DNA of 64,000 nt from Macrostomum hystrix (Eukaryota > Platyhelminthes > Macrostomidae). The stretch lies in NCBI GenBank assembly GCA_950097015.1, contig CATNEN010000034.1, positions 7,520,501 through 7,584,500 of the forward strand. The letters are read 5' to 3'. Shown piece after piece: positions 40,420 to 51,130 of the stretch. A model generated the notes under the pieces. That model did not search any database. It was not told the DNA's origin and saw only the letters and a program-made list of their open reading frames with translations. Within the stretch, counting starts at the first letter, position 1. The number at the start of each line of letters is the position of its first letter. Position numbers and translations under genes: made by a program.

Positions 40420-40997
40420 ATGCTGATTTTGTCGTTAAACCCACTCACCTTCTATTAAATATTGGTTGCAAAAATATTTCCGAAGCTCGAAATCTTAAGC
40501 TTAAGAAGTAGTGCTTTATAGTTAAGTGCTTAGAAAATGTACTATATTTGCAGTGGTTAAGAATATAGCATGAAATATTTACCTTATATATTTGCTACAC
40601 TTATACAAGTACGAATTGTGCTACTAGTGCTGAAAATTGTTCAAATAGTTATTGGGTTCCAAATTGGGAAATTCCGGTTTTTGCAGATGCTTTTTTCACA
40701 TAAATGGGTTCATTTTGGAACTAAATTTCACATTAGTAACAGACAGTTGAGTTTAAAACGTAAATAGGATACAAGATGTTATTGTAAAGGTTAAAACAGG
40801 ACAACACAACAAGCTCTAAAAGTTAACGAGTCCTACAGATTTCACCGCCATCTCAAAAAAAACTAAAAAACGGGTCACAAAACTGCGCCAAGAGACGAAA
40901 AGCGTACAGAGTGAACAAGGGTTTTTTGAACAATGTGCTGAGTTTCAGCATAATACGAGCGTATCTCTGAATGTATGATACAAGGGTCGCTCAAGGG
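40420..40997. other. AT-rich non-coding; right part duplicated from 21.7 kb
   Basis: 40787-40995 duplicates 21665-21875. A 65-codon frame at 40570 has no motif. No gene is supported. Confidence 0.6.
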
Positions 40998-41290
40998 TCG
41001 AGTTTGGGATTCAATCTTCCAAGTTTGGGATTCAATCCTCCGAGATTGGGATTCAATCTTCCAAGTTTGGGATTCAATCCTCCCAGCTTGAAATTCAATC
41101 CTCTTAGCTTGGAATCCAATTCTCCCACTTTGGGATTGGAAATCAATAGAGCTGAAAATCAGTTTAGAATTCAATCCTCCCAGTTTGGGGTTCAATCCTC
41201 CCAGTTTGGGATTCAACCCTCCCAGTTTGGGATTCAATCCTCCCAGTTTGGGATTCAACCTCCCCGCTCGGGATTCAATCCTCTCAGCTT
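40998..41290. repeat. 21-bp minisatellite, block 9 (inverted)
   Basis: Counterpart of block 5 with fewer units. Shares the internal AATCAATAGAGCTGAAAATC spacer. Confidence 0.9.
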
Positions 41291-41608
41291 TCCTTGCTTT
41301 AAAAACGGCATGCCTTCACAATGAACTTTCATAACTACAGTCCTTGGTTGACTGAAAGTAAGAATTCATTTGTTTACTTTACTCAACTTTGCACAAATGC
41401 TAAACTCACGAGTAGTTTTAACAGATTTGTATTAAAATCGAAATGGATCTCTTCCTATGCTAAGTCCATGTTGGACTTAGTTGGACTATGCTAAGTCCAT
41501 GATATTATTGTTGCAATTTCTACTTTGTTTGTCGCAGTGCGAAGAAAATAAAAAGATATTTCAGCTAATAGAAAGATAGTCTGTACCACGATTCGAACAA
41601 CTCACGAA

Positions 41609-42134
41609 TTGATTACAGTGACCTTCCATTCATCTTTAGTATCATTCTTGCAGGCAATACTGCTAAGAGATTATCATTGCGGGGATGTGTCAACAATGTA
41701 GGCGTGACTCCAGTACATATTCCTGATGGTCACAATGTCGCCATCTTTGATGTTCAAAGAGTTGTTCTGATTCACAATGAACCACATCTGACCACGATCA
41801 GCGTCTCCTTTTCGAAGGTAGATTGTATAGCCGTTGCCGCATTGTGCATAGATCTCTTCATTATAACCAGGATTGTCGAGGACGATCTTCTTAGAGCCAT
41901 GCCAGGCGTCTTCGAATCGGAATGAGGTTGGCTTACTGGTTGCGACCTTCAAAAATAACCTTCTTTGACATAACCAACGATTGGATGACTCTTGATTAAC
42001 ATTTATGCGGTTGCCTGTTCGCACATTGATCAGCGTAACCAGCGAGCTTTGGCTGATGACTGCGCGTTTCGAAGCTGCAAGAGGCAGTGCTAGGCAGAGT
42101 GCCAGCAGGACCAGCGTCAGTAGGATGACAGAAC
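41609..42134 (-). pseudogene. secreted-protein family copy 9, promoter and start deleted
   Basis: Duplicate of copy 8 with the same loss of TATA box, 5' UTR and start codon (CCTAGGAAAGAAAATGTTCTGTC junction). Unlike copy 8, the MYWSHAYIVDTSPQ segment is in frame, but a stop follows at once because the family codons after it (PKGSSL-type) are shifted. It encodes the RWLCQRRLFLKVATSK loop. Confidence 0.85.
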
Positions 42135-42854
42135 ATTTTCTTTCCTAGGAACTACATTTTTACCTTCAGGAATGCAGATGACGTGGTTGCGTTGCAATCA
42201 AAAAGGAAAACTTTAACGTGATTTACTCATCAGGAGTATCTCTGTGCATGTGGCTTTGCTTCAAGTTGGATACATATTTTCAACTAAAATTTGAAACCGC
42301 TATCAGATCCAGAAAAATATTTCTTAGAAGGAAATTACTGAAAAAAAACATGTGGGAAAATTTTTTTCTTTTCGTTCCGTGCTTCGCTTCGCAATTGCTG
42401 AGCTTCCAGCGTTGCCTGCAAGTGATCACAGAGAAGCACTGGTGGCGTGATTTTCCGCTGTCAAGATTAGGCATGAGATTGACTGCGGTTCAGCATTAGA
42501 TTGCAGCAGGGGATTGGCTCAGTTTGGCATTCAATCAACCCAGTCTGATATTGACATCCTCCCAGTGTGTGTTGGTTTTGCGTTTGCACTTTTATGCTTC
42601 AGTCCTCGTTTACATTCTGTGTTATCTTTCTCCCTATCTGTCGTGCGCTGTCTCTCTCTAGCAGTGTTTACTCACCGCATATCCACCTGCGTGTCAGTGC
42701 ATGTTTTAGCCCTCAACCAATCAAATCGTTTCAATAATCAATGTGCATTCATCGTAAAGTCTGTGCATAATAAATAGATCGAAAGCTTTGGCTCTGGCCC
42801 TCAACTGTTGGTTTGTCAGCTACCAAGACTTGACTTGAGTTCTCCAGCTTACAA
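42135..42854. other. inverted module flank, no gene
   Basis: Duplicate of 23695-24417 with a deletion in the TTACATTCTGTGTTATC stretch. No supported ORF. Confidence 0.6.
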
Positions 42855-43470
42855 GTCCCAAACTGGGAGGATTGATTCCCAATCTGCCAGGGTTAAATCC
42901 CAAACTGGATAGACTTGACTCCCAAACTAGGAGGATTTGAATTTCAAACTAGGAGGATTGGATTCCAAGCTGAGAGAATTGAATTCCAAACAATGAGGAT
43001 TGGATTCCAAGCTGGGAGGATTAGATTCCAAGCTGGGAGGATTAGATTCCAAGCTGGGAGGATTAGATTCCAAGCTGGGAGGATTGGATTCCAAGCTAGG
43101 AGGATTAGAATCCAAGCTGGGAGGATTGGATTCAAAACTGGGAGGATTGAATCCCAATCTGGGAGGATTAGATTCCAAGCTGGGAGGATTAGATTCCAAG
43201 CTGGGAGGATTAGATTCCAAGCTGGGAGGATTAGATTCCAAGCTGGGAGGATTAGATTCCAAGCTGGGAAGATTGGATTCCAAGCTGGGAGGATTAGATT
43301 CCAAGCTGGGAGGATTGAATCCCAAACTGGGAGTATTCGAATCCCAAACTGGGAGTATTCGAATCCCAAACTGGGAGTATTCGAATCCCAAACTGGGAGT
43401 ATTCGAATCCCAAACTGGGAGTATTCGAATCCCAAACTGGGAGTATTCGAATCCCAAACTGGGAGTATCA
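42855..43470. repeat. 21/22-bp minisatellite, block 10
   Basis: Starts like block 6 and ends with eight ATTCGAATCCC 22-bp units, then the TATCAATTGCAGGTAACGCT flank of gene copy 5. Confidence 0.9.
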
Positions 43471-43830
43471 ATTGCAGGTAACGCTCGAAGCACAGCGATT
43501 GCGAAGTGAAGCACTGAACGAAAAGCAAGAAAAGTTTCTCACTTGTTTTTTTCAAGAATTTCCTTCTAAGAAATATTTTTTCTATAGCGGTTTCAAATTT
43601 TAGTTGAAAATATGTTCACAATTGTATAAAATATGTATCCGACTTGAAGCAAAGGCATATGCACAGAGATACTCCTGAGGAGTGAACCAGATTAAAATTT
43701 TCCTCATTGATTGCAACGCAACCACAACGTCATCTGCATTCCTGAAGGTTAAAATGTAGTTCCTAGGAAAGAAACAGTTTTCTCTGCTCGTCTGCGCTTA
43801 ACGTTAAAAATTCCAATTAACCAAAAGCTC

Positions 43831-43837
43831 TATATAA
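43831..43837 (+). promoter_or_regulatory. TATA box of secreted-protein copy 5
   Basis: TATATAA, 78 bp before the ATG at 43909. Confidence 0.75.
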
Positions 43838-43908
43838 GCTTGTGAGAATTTCAAATCAAACTCCAATTTCTCGGTTCGTTTATTGAAACTGCCAGAAATT
43901 GAATTGGA

Positions 43909-44457
43909 ATGCCCAATCAAAGCAGTTCTGTCATCCTACTGACGCTGGTCCTGCTGGCACTCTGCCTAGCACTGCCTCTTGCAGCTTCGAAACGCGCAGT
44001 CATCAGCCAAAGCTCGCTGGTTACGCTGATCAATGTGGGAACAGGGAACCGCATGGAAGTTCGTCAAGACAATGGTTGGTTATTTTTGGACGCAACCGGT
44101 AATGTCGCAACCGGTAAGCCAACCTCATTCCGATTCAAAGACGCCTGGCATGGCTCTAAGAAGATCGTCCTCGAGAATTATGGTTATATTGAAGAGATCT
44201 ATGCACAATGCGGCAACGACTATACAATCTACCTTCAAAAAGGAGCCTCTGATCGTGGTCAGATGTGGTTCATTGTGAATCAGAACAACTCTATGAACAT
44301 CAAAGATGGCGACATTGTGACCATCAGGAATATGTACTGGAGTCACGTCTACCTTGTTGACTTATGGCCGAAGGGATCATCTCTTAGCAGTATTGCCTGC
44401 AAGAAGCATATTAAAGATGATAAAAAAGATAGGTGGAAGGTGACTTTAATTAATTAG
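43909..44457 (+). CDS. small secreted protein, family copy 5
   Basis: 182 codons, intact. Signal peptide; NVGTGNRMEVRQDNGWLFLD loop; VATGK; FRFKDAWHGSKKI (E to K); conserved cysteines at IYAQCGN and IACKK; QMWFIV; GDIVTIRN; long C-terminal HIKDDKKDRWKVT shared with copies 3 and 6. Followed by the conserved 3' module and minisatellite block 11. A second, out-of-frame ATG at 43899 (ORF of 67 codons) lies 10 bp upstream in the same mRNA; the signal-peptide frame is preferred. Confidence 0.85.
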   Translation: MPNQSSSVILLTLVLLALCLALPLAASKRAVISQSSLVTLINVGTGNRMEVRQDNGWLFLDATGNVATGKPTSFRFKDAWHGSKKIVLENYGYIEEIYAQCGNDYTIYLQKGASDRGQMWFIVNQNNSMNIKDGDIVTIRNMYWSHVYLVDLWPKGSSLSSIACKKHIKDDKKDRWKVTLIN

Positions 44458-45065
44458 TGAGACCTGGAACTCTTACAAATATACTGCTCTCGTCAGTTGT
44501 TCGAATCGTGGTACAAAATATCTTTCTTTTAGCTTTTTATTCTATTTTCTTCGCACGACTAAAATTTATAAAAGGCAAGAATCAATTATTAACTGCGAAA
44601 AACGAAGTAAAATTGCAACAATGATATCGGAATCAAAATCAGATTCGAAAATGAAGCGCGCACAATCGATACTACTGCTCAGTGTGAGTTGTTGGTGGTG
44701 TAGAAATTATGCGATGGGAAGTTCACGATTACAATTTTATTGAAATTGAAAAAATCAATTTTAAACACACATTGACATTTTTTACATGTGTCCTTGGACA
44801 TTTCTTCCGTCTCTCTTTGTACATTCACTGAATGTGTCCTTGGACATCCCCTCAGTGTGCTTTTGGATGTTTCCCCAGTGTCATACCACATGGACTTAGC
44901 ATAGGACAAGATCCATTTCGATTTCAATACAAATCTGGTCAAACTACTCGTGAGTTTAGCATTTGTGCAAAGTTGAGCCAATAAACAAATGCATTCTAAC
45001 TTTCAGTCAACCAAGGACTGTAGTTATGAAAGTTCATTGTGAAGGCATGCCGTTTTTAAAGCAAG
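44458..45065. other. conserved 3' module flank of copy 5
   Basis: As at 5477-6057; both TGTGTCCTTGGACAT repeats are intact. No gene. Confidence 0.7.
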
Positions 45066-46988
45066 GAAAGCTGAGAGGATTGAATCCCAAACTTGGAGGT
45101 TGAATCCCAAACTGGGAGGTTGAATTCCAAACTGGGAGGGTTGAATCCAAAGCTGGGAGGTTTGAATCCCAAACTGGGAGGATTGGATTCAAAGCTGTGA
45201 GGATTGAATCCCAAACTGGGAGGTTGAATCCCAAACTGGGAGGATTGGATTCAAAGCTGTGAGGATTGAATCCCAAACTGGGAGGTTGAATCCAAAAATG
45301 GGAGGATTGAATCCAAAAATGGGAGGATTGAATCCCAAACTGGGAGGATTGAATCCCTAACTGCGAGGATTGAATCCCAAACTAGGAGGGTTGAATCCCA
45401 AACTAGGAGGGTTGAATCCCTAACTGGGAGGATTGGATTCTAAGCTAGGAGGATTGGATTACAAATGGGGAGGATTGAATCCCAAATTCAGAGGATTGAA
45501 TCCCAAATTGGTAGGATTGAATCCCAAATTGGGGGATTGGATTCCAAGCTGAGAGAATTAAGTCCCAAACTGGGAGGATTGGATTCCAAGCTGAAAGGAT
45601 TAAATTCTGAATTGGGAGGATTGAATTCAAAACTGGGAGGATTGGATTCGAAGCTGAGAGGATTGGATTCCAAACTAGTAGGATTTGGATTCCAAGCTGG
45701 AAGGATCGAATCCTAAATTAGGAGGATTGAATCCCAAATTTGGAGGATTGAATCCCAAATTGGGAGGATTGGATTCCAAACTGGGAGGATTGAATCCCGA
45801 ATTGGGAGGATTGGATTCCAAGCTGGGAGGATTGGATTTCAATATAGGAGGATTGGATTTCAAGCTGGAATTTGGAATTCCAAGGATTGGATTCCAAGCT
45901 GACAGGATTAAATCCCAAACTCGAAGGATTGAATTCCAAACTGGGAGGATTGAATCCAAAAATGGGAGGATTGAATCCCAAACTGGGAGGATTGAATCCC
46001 TAACTGCGAGGATTGAATCCCAAACTAGGAGGGTTGAATCCCAATATGGGAGGATTGAATCACCAAAAACTGGGAGGTTGAATCCCAATATGGGAGGATT
46101 GAATCCCTAACTGGGAGGATTGGATTCCAAGCTGGGAGGATTGGATTCTAAGCTAGGAGGATTAGATTCCAAATTGGGAGGATTGAATCCCAAATTCAGA
46201 GGATTGAATCCCAAATTGGTAGGATTGAATCCAAAATTGGGGGGATTGGATTCCAAGCTGAGAGAATTAAGTCCCAAACTGGGAGGATTGGATTCCAAGC
46301 TGGGAGGATTAAATCCCAAACTGGGAGGATTGGATTCGAATCTGGGAGGATTGGATTCCAAACTGGTAGGATTTGGATTTCAAGCTGGAAGGATCGAATC
46401 CTAAATTAGGAGGATTGAATCCCAAATTTGGAGGATTGAATCCCAATCTGGGAGGATTGGATTCCAAGCTGAGAGAATTAAGTCCCAAACTGGGAGGATC
46501 GGATTCGAAGCTGGGAGGATTAAATCCCAAACTCAAAGGATTGAATTCCAAATTTGGAGGATTGAATCCCAAACTGGGAGGATTGAATCCCAAACTGGGA
46601 GGATTTGACTCCAAGCTGAGAGAATTGAATCCCAAACTCGAAGGATTGAATTCCAAACTGGGAGGATTGAATTCCAAACTGGGAGGATTTGACTCCAAGC
46701 TGAGAGAATTGAATCCCAAACTCGAAGGATTGAATTCCAAACTGGGAGGATTTGACTCCAAGCTGAGAGAATTGAATCCCAAACTGGGAGGATTGAATCC
46801 CAAACTGGGAGGATTTGACTCCAAGCTGAGAGAATTGAATCCCAAACTCGAAGGATTGAATTCCAAACTGGGAGGATTTGACTCCAAGCTGAGAGAATTG
46901 AATCCCAAACTCGAAGGATTGAATTCCAAACTTGGAGGATTGAATTCCAAACTGGGAGGATTGAATTCCAAACTGGGAGGATTGAATC
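45066..46988. repeat. 21-bp minisatellite, block 11 (largest)
   Basis: About 1.9 kb. It contains a large internal duplication (45300-45720 resembles 45950-46410) and a 3' sub-array of GGATTTGACTCCAAGCTGAG / AAACTCGAAGG units identical to block 1, linking the two loci. ORFs of up to 220 codons across it are artefacts. Confidence 0.95.
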
Positions 46989-47292
46989 TGATGTTTGAAG
47001 CTGATTAATAATATCTTGCTGCATTGCATAGCTCCCGAGGTAACCTGTGTGGTGACGTGACTCTGCTTGCGACTGGCTAAGGCAGGTGTGTTGCGCACCT
47101 GCCCGGCATGTTGTCTAATTATTTTGAATGTACTGTGTATGTGCGTGCTTTGAATATTTTTCTTTTTTGTGCACGCGTGGAGTCAGTAGCTCCACCCCTA
47201 ATACTGCTATCGATTTGATGAATATAAAAGTCGCTGTTTCATCTCGTTGAGAGTTTGAGATTCGTTCTACAATCTTAAGCAAGGTCTCTACA
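46989..47292 (+). mobile_element. 184-bp gypsy LTR (47109-47292) with left flank, copy D
   Basis: The reference copy for this LTR: TGTTGTC...CTCTACA, then GTGGCGACGAGAA (probable primer-binding site) and the gag ATG 14 bp later. Confidence 0.75.
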
Positions 47293-47305
47293 GTGGCGAC
47301 GAGAA

Positions 47306-47820
47306 ATGAGCCTAGTTGGCTCTATTGAACCCTTTGAAGAGGGGACAGAAAAATGGCAGCAATACCAGGAAAGACTGGAGCAGTTTTTCGAGGCCAATGA
47401 CATCAAAGATGAGAAAAAGCGCGCCGTTCTCCTCAGCGTCTGCGGCAAGAAGACTTACCAGCTAATAGCCAGCCTGCTAGCCACTGGTACTCCGGCTGCA
47501 AGCAGCTATGCAGACATCTGCGAAACACTAAAGAATCACTTCGACCCCGAGCCACCCGAGATCGTTCTGCGCTTCCGTTTCTACGCCCGAAGTCGCCGTG
47601 CCGGCGAGTCAATTGCTGACTTCCTCGCCGACCTGCGCAGACTAGCCAGGGACTGCAACTTTGGCAGCAGCCTGGACAGCATGCTCAGGGACAGGTTCGT
47701 GCTGGGCATCGACGACGAAAACATCCAGCGGAGGCTGCTGTCTTAGCGGAAGCTTACACTCGACACCGCCCTGTCTCGAGCCCAGGCCGAAGCTTCAGCA
47801 GCCGAAGGAAACCTGATAGT
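47306..47820 (+). pseudogene. gag: truncated gypsy Gag
   Basis: The frame 47306-47746 encodes a typical gypsy Gag N-half: GSIEPFEEGTEKWQQYQERL, AVLLSVCGKKTYQLIASLLA, ICETLKNHFDPEPPEIVLRF, RFYARSRRAGESIADFLADL and LRDRFVLGIDDENIQRRLLS. A TAG at 47744 replaces the next codon, and Gag-like sequence (LTLDTALSRAQAEASAAE) continues in frame to about 47820. There the element is cut by the CAGCAG repeat. No protease or pol follows. Confidence 0.85.
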
Positions 47821-47829
47821 GAGCAATTC

Positions 47830-48225
47830 TTCAGCAGCAGAGAACTAATTCCCCCTAGCAGCAAAGAACTAATTCCCCCCCCAGCAGCAGAGAACTAATT
47901 CCCCCAGCAGCAGAGAACTAATTCCCCCCAGCAGCAGAGAACTAATTCCCCCCAGCAGCAGAGAACTAATTCCCCCCAGCATCAAATAACCAATGTCACC
48001 CAGCAGCATAGAACCATTATTAACCGTTCAACATATTTAAAAACTTTTAAACGCATTAAGAAAATTGTTAAACACATTTAGAAAACTGTTAAAACCACTT
48101 AAAAAATTTTAGACACATTTATAAAACTGTTCAACACATTTAGAAAACTGTTAAACACTTTTAGAAAACTGACAAACACAGTTAGAAAACAGTTAAACAC
48201 AGTTAGAAAACTGGTAAACACACCG
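47830..48225. repeat. CAGCAG minisatellite plus AT-rich 20-bp repeats, short copy
   Basis: Seven or so CAGCAGCAGAGAACTAATTC units followed by AAAACTGTTAAACACATTTAG repeats. Same succession as 9055-9868, with units homogenised to a different variant. Confidence 0.85.
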
Positions 48226-48231
48226 TCCAAC

Positions 48232-48548
48232 CAACTAGTCTAATGATAATGACTGTATTAGACTAGAGGCTGCGACCTCAACCAGCATAAATATTCTTGC
48301 GAATGTGTATTGTGTATGTGTATTCTTGCGAAGGCTACGGTATTGCCTTCCCCTCAGATCGATGGGTTTTAAATACATTATATAAGGCGAAGCGGAGCGC
48401 GGAAAGTGGCTCCCCGCGAGTTTGTTAGATAATCAGCTTTGAGCTCCGTTAAGTCAAAAAATTATAAAACTAACGGTTTTTGAGTTCTTTCTTAATTTGA
48501 TCCCGAGGTAAAACCCGGAAGAAATCGAACCAGTCAGCCGAGATACTG
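48232..48548 (+). mobile_element. LTR-like segment (gypsy), copy 2
   Basis: Matches 10640-10946, with TATATAA at about 48379 and GGCGAAGCGGAGCG. It has a small duplication near 48300 (GCGAATGTGTATT...). It is cut at GCCGAGATACTG, where an integrase fragment begins. Confidence 0.6.
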
Positions 48549-48797
48549 CCATTTGGCCACCAGAGAGCGAGCCGGGTGCACATGGACCACTGCGAAGTGC
48601 CAGGGGTGGGTCTGCTGCTGCTGCTGTCGGATGCGTACTCAGGCTGGCCGGAAGCAATTCAGGTTCCTGACAGGTCTGCGGCTTCGGTGCTGCGAGTGCT
48701 GAGGGCGGTGTTCGCCCGGAACGGAGTGCCGCGGACGTTGGTGTCGGACAATGCTCCCGAGTTCAAATCAGAGAGAGTGTTGCAGTGGAGATTGTAA
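48549..48797 (+). pseudogene. gypsy integrase core fragment
   Basis: About 80 codons of an rve domain: HMDHCEVPGVGLLLLLSDAY (first catalytic Asp), SGWPEAIQVPDRSAASVLRV and NGVPRTLVSDNAPEFKSE (second Asp). It ends abruptly where the inverted 3' module of secreted-protein copy 6 starts (ATTGTAATCGTGAACTTCCC). No Glu-containing helix remains. Confidence 0.8.
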
Positions 48798-49068
48798 TCG
48801 TGAACTTCCCATCGCATAATTTCTACACCACCAACAACTCACACTGAGCAGTAGTATCGATTGTGCGCGCTTCATTTTCGAATCTGATTTTGATTCCGAT
48901 ATCATTGTTGCAATTTTACTTCGTTTTTCGCAGTTAATAATTGATTCTTGCCTTTTATAAATTTTAGTCCTGCGAAGAAAATAGAATAAAAAGCTAAAAG
49001 AAAGATATTTTGTACCACGATTCGAACAACTGACGAAAGCAGTTTATTTGTAAGAGTTCCAGGTCACA

Positions 49069-49632
49069 CTAATTGATCACAGTGACCTTCCACCTATCTT
49101 TTTTATCATCTTTAATATGATTCTGGCAGGCAATACTGGTAAGATATGATCGTTGCGGCGTTGTGTCAACAATGTAGGCGTGACTCCAGTACATATTCCT
49201 GATGGTCACAATGTCGCCATCTTTGATGTTCATAGAGTTGTTCTGATTCACAATGAACCACATCTGACCACGATCAGCGGCTCCTTTTTGAAGGTAGATT
49301 GTATAGTCGTTGCCGCATTGTGCATAGATCTCTTTCATATAACCATAATTCTCGAGGACGATCTTCTTAGAGCCATGCCAGGCGTCTTCGAATCGGAATG
49401 AGGTTGGCTTACCGGTTGCGACATTACCGGTTCCGACCAAAAAAAACATTCTTTGACATAACCAACAATTGTATTCACCAACGTCCATGCGGTTTCCTGT
49501 TCGCACATTGATCAGCGTAACCAGCGAGCTTTGGCTGATGACTGCGCGTTTCGAAGCTGCAAGAGGCAGTGCTAGGCAGAGTGCCAGCAGGACCAGCGTC
49601 AGTAGGATGTCAGAACTGCTTTGATTGGGCAT
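49069..49632 (-). CDS. small secreted protein, family copy 6
   Basis: 187 codons on the minus strand, intact. Signal peptide with S to D change (MPNQSSSDILLTLV). Variable loop YNCWLCQRMFFLVGTGNVAT with two extra cysteines, like copies 1, 8 and 9. Conserved IYAQCGN and IACQN cysteines, QMWFIV, GDIVTIRN and the long HIKDDKKDRWKVTVIN end. TATA box (TTATATA at 49704-49710) 78 bp upstream. The 3' flank is truncated at 48798 against a gypsy integrase fragment. Confidence 0.85.
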   Translation of the reverse strand: MPNQSSSDILLTLVLLALCLALPLAASKRAVISQSSLVTLINVRTGNRMDVGEYNCWLCQRMFFLVGTGNVATGKPTSFRFEDAWHGSKKIVLENYGYMKEIYAQCGNDYTIYLQKGAADRGQMWFIVNQNNSMNIKDGDIVTIRNMYWSHAYIVDTTPQRSYLTSIACQNHIKDDKKDRWKVTVIN

Positions 49633-49703
49633 TCCAATTCAATTTCTGGCAGTTCCAATAAACGAACCGAGAAATTGGAGTTTGATTTGAATTTCTCACA
49701 AGC

Positions 49704-49710
49704 TTATATA
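49704..49710 (-). promoter_or_regulatory. TATA box of secreted-protein copy 6
   Basis: TATATAA on the minus strand, 78 bp before the ATG at 49632. Confidence 0.75.
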
Positions 49711-50063
49711 GAGCTTTTGGTTAATTGGAATTTTTAACGTTAAGCGCAGACGAGCAGAGAAAACTGTTTCTTTCCTAGGAACTACATTTTAACCTTCAGG
49801 AATGCAGATGACGTTGTGGTTGCGTTGCAATCAATGAGGAAAATTTTAATCTGGTTCACTCCTCAGGAGTATCTCTGTGCATATGCCTTTGCTTCAAGTT
49901 GGATACATATTTTCAACTAAAATTTGAAACAGCTATCAGATACAAAAATATTTCTTAGAAGGAAATTAAAAAAAAAAAACAAGTGAGAAACTTTTCTTGC
50001 TTTTCGTTCAGTGCTTCACTTCGCAATCGCTGTGCTTCGAGCGTTACCTGCAAGTGATACTCT

Positions 50064-50290
50064 CCGTTTGGGATTCAAATACACCCTGTTTGGGATTCGA
50101 ATACTCCCAGCTTGGGATTCAATCCTATCAGCTTGGAATTCAATCCCCTCAGCTTGGAATCCAATCCTCCTTGTTTGAAATTCAAATCCTCCTAGTTTGG
50201 GATTCAAACCTGGCAGTTTGGGATTCAAACCTCCAATTTTGGGATTCAACCTCCCGGTTTGGAATCCAATCCTCCCAGTTTGGGATTTAG
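50064..50290. repeat. 21/22-bp minisatellite, block 12 (inverted)
   Basis: Short, divergent array (about 10 units) upstream of copy 6. Confidence 0.85.
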
Positions 50291-51130
50291 TAGTATGGCG
50301 AATTATGATTCTGCCGCATTAGCACTGGGGAGATAGGCGGTAGTGTAAAGGCATAGGAGTGGGTGAATAAACTGTATAGAGATAGGAATCGGAGGCGGTC
50401 AATGGGATGTTATGACACTGCCGCATTTGCACTGGGGAGATAGGCGCAATGCAAAATGATAGAAAGGAAACGAATGCACTGCAGAGATAAGAGAAATGGC
50501 TGGCCTATCTCTTTGCATTGAGGACGGATTAACACAGCCGAGATAGGAGTAGAGGGCCTGTGTGGGGGTGCGGGGGCATTTTAATTACCATTTAATTTTC
50601 TTGGGCACTCTGCCTCTGACAAACGGAACTCGCTGGCGCTGGCCCATTCAACCTACAAGCAGCTGCACTGAGAGAACGTTAAATGCTACCTTGATGTCTG
50701 TGATGCAGGTCATTGCAAGGTCCTGCCTTGCTGGTCTATCTCTCTCTTTGCATTGGAGAGGGGGTGGGTTAACACTGCAGGGATAGGAAGAGAGGTTCCG
50801 CCTATCACTTGGCACTGCAAATGCTAAATGGTCAAGGCTTACCGAATCATAATTAGATTCGGTTATATAATACGACTCTGCCGCAGTGTGGAAATTGGCG
50901 CAATGTAAAAGATAGAAGGAATTGAATACAATGCAAAGATAGGCCTATCTTTTCGCACTGGGGAGGGTAAACGCTCTGGAGATAGGAAGGAGAGGCCGGC
51001 CTATCTCTTTGCACTGCAGTGAGTGAAGGAGAACTGAAGCCAGGCGTGCCCAGATTTAACGTGTATCAATTTGTGAAAAACTAAAGCAAGTGAAGTGAAG
51101 CAACAACTGTAATAACTTAAGACTGAAGTC
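50291..51130. other. non-coding with dispersed CTATCTCTTTGCA motifs
   Basis: Motifs of the kind GCACTGGGGAGATAGG and their complement CCTATCTCTTTGCACTG recur at about 50325, 50440, 50505, 50745, 50800, 50950 and 51000 in alternating orientation. GAATTATGATTC (50308) and GAATCATAATTAG (50845) form an outer inverted pair. It could be a decayed foldback element; no ORF is recognised. Confidence 0.45.

Noticed and set aside
50291-51130. Foldback/MITE transposon
   Set aside because: Alternating GAGATAGG motifs and a weak outer inverted pair exist, but no clear terminal repeats or target duplication; kept only as an unassigned region.
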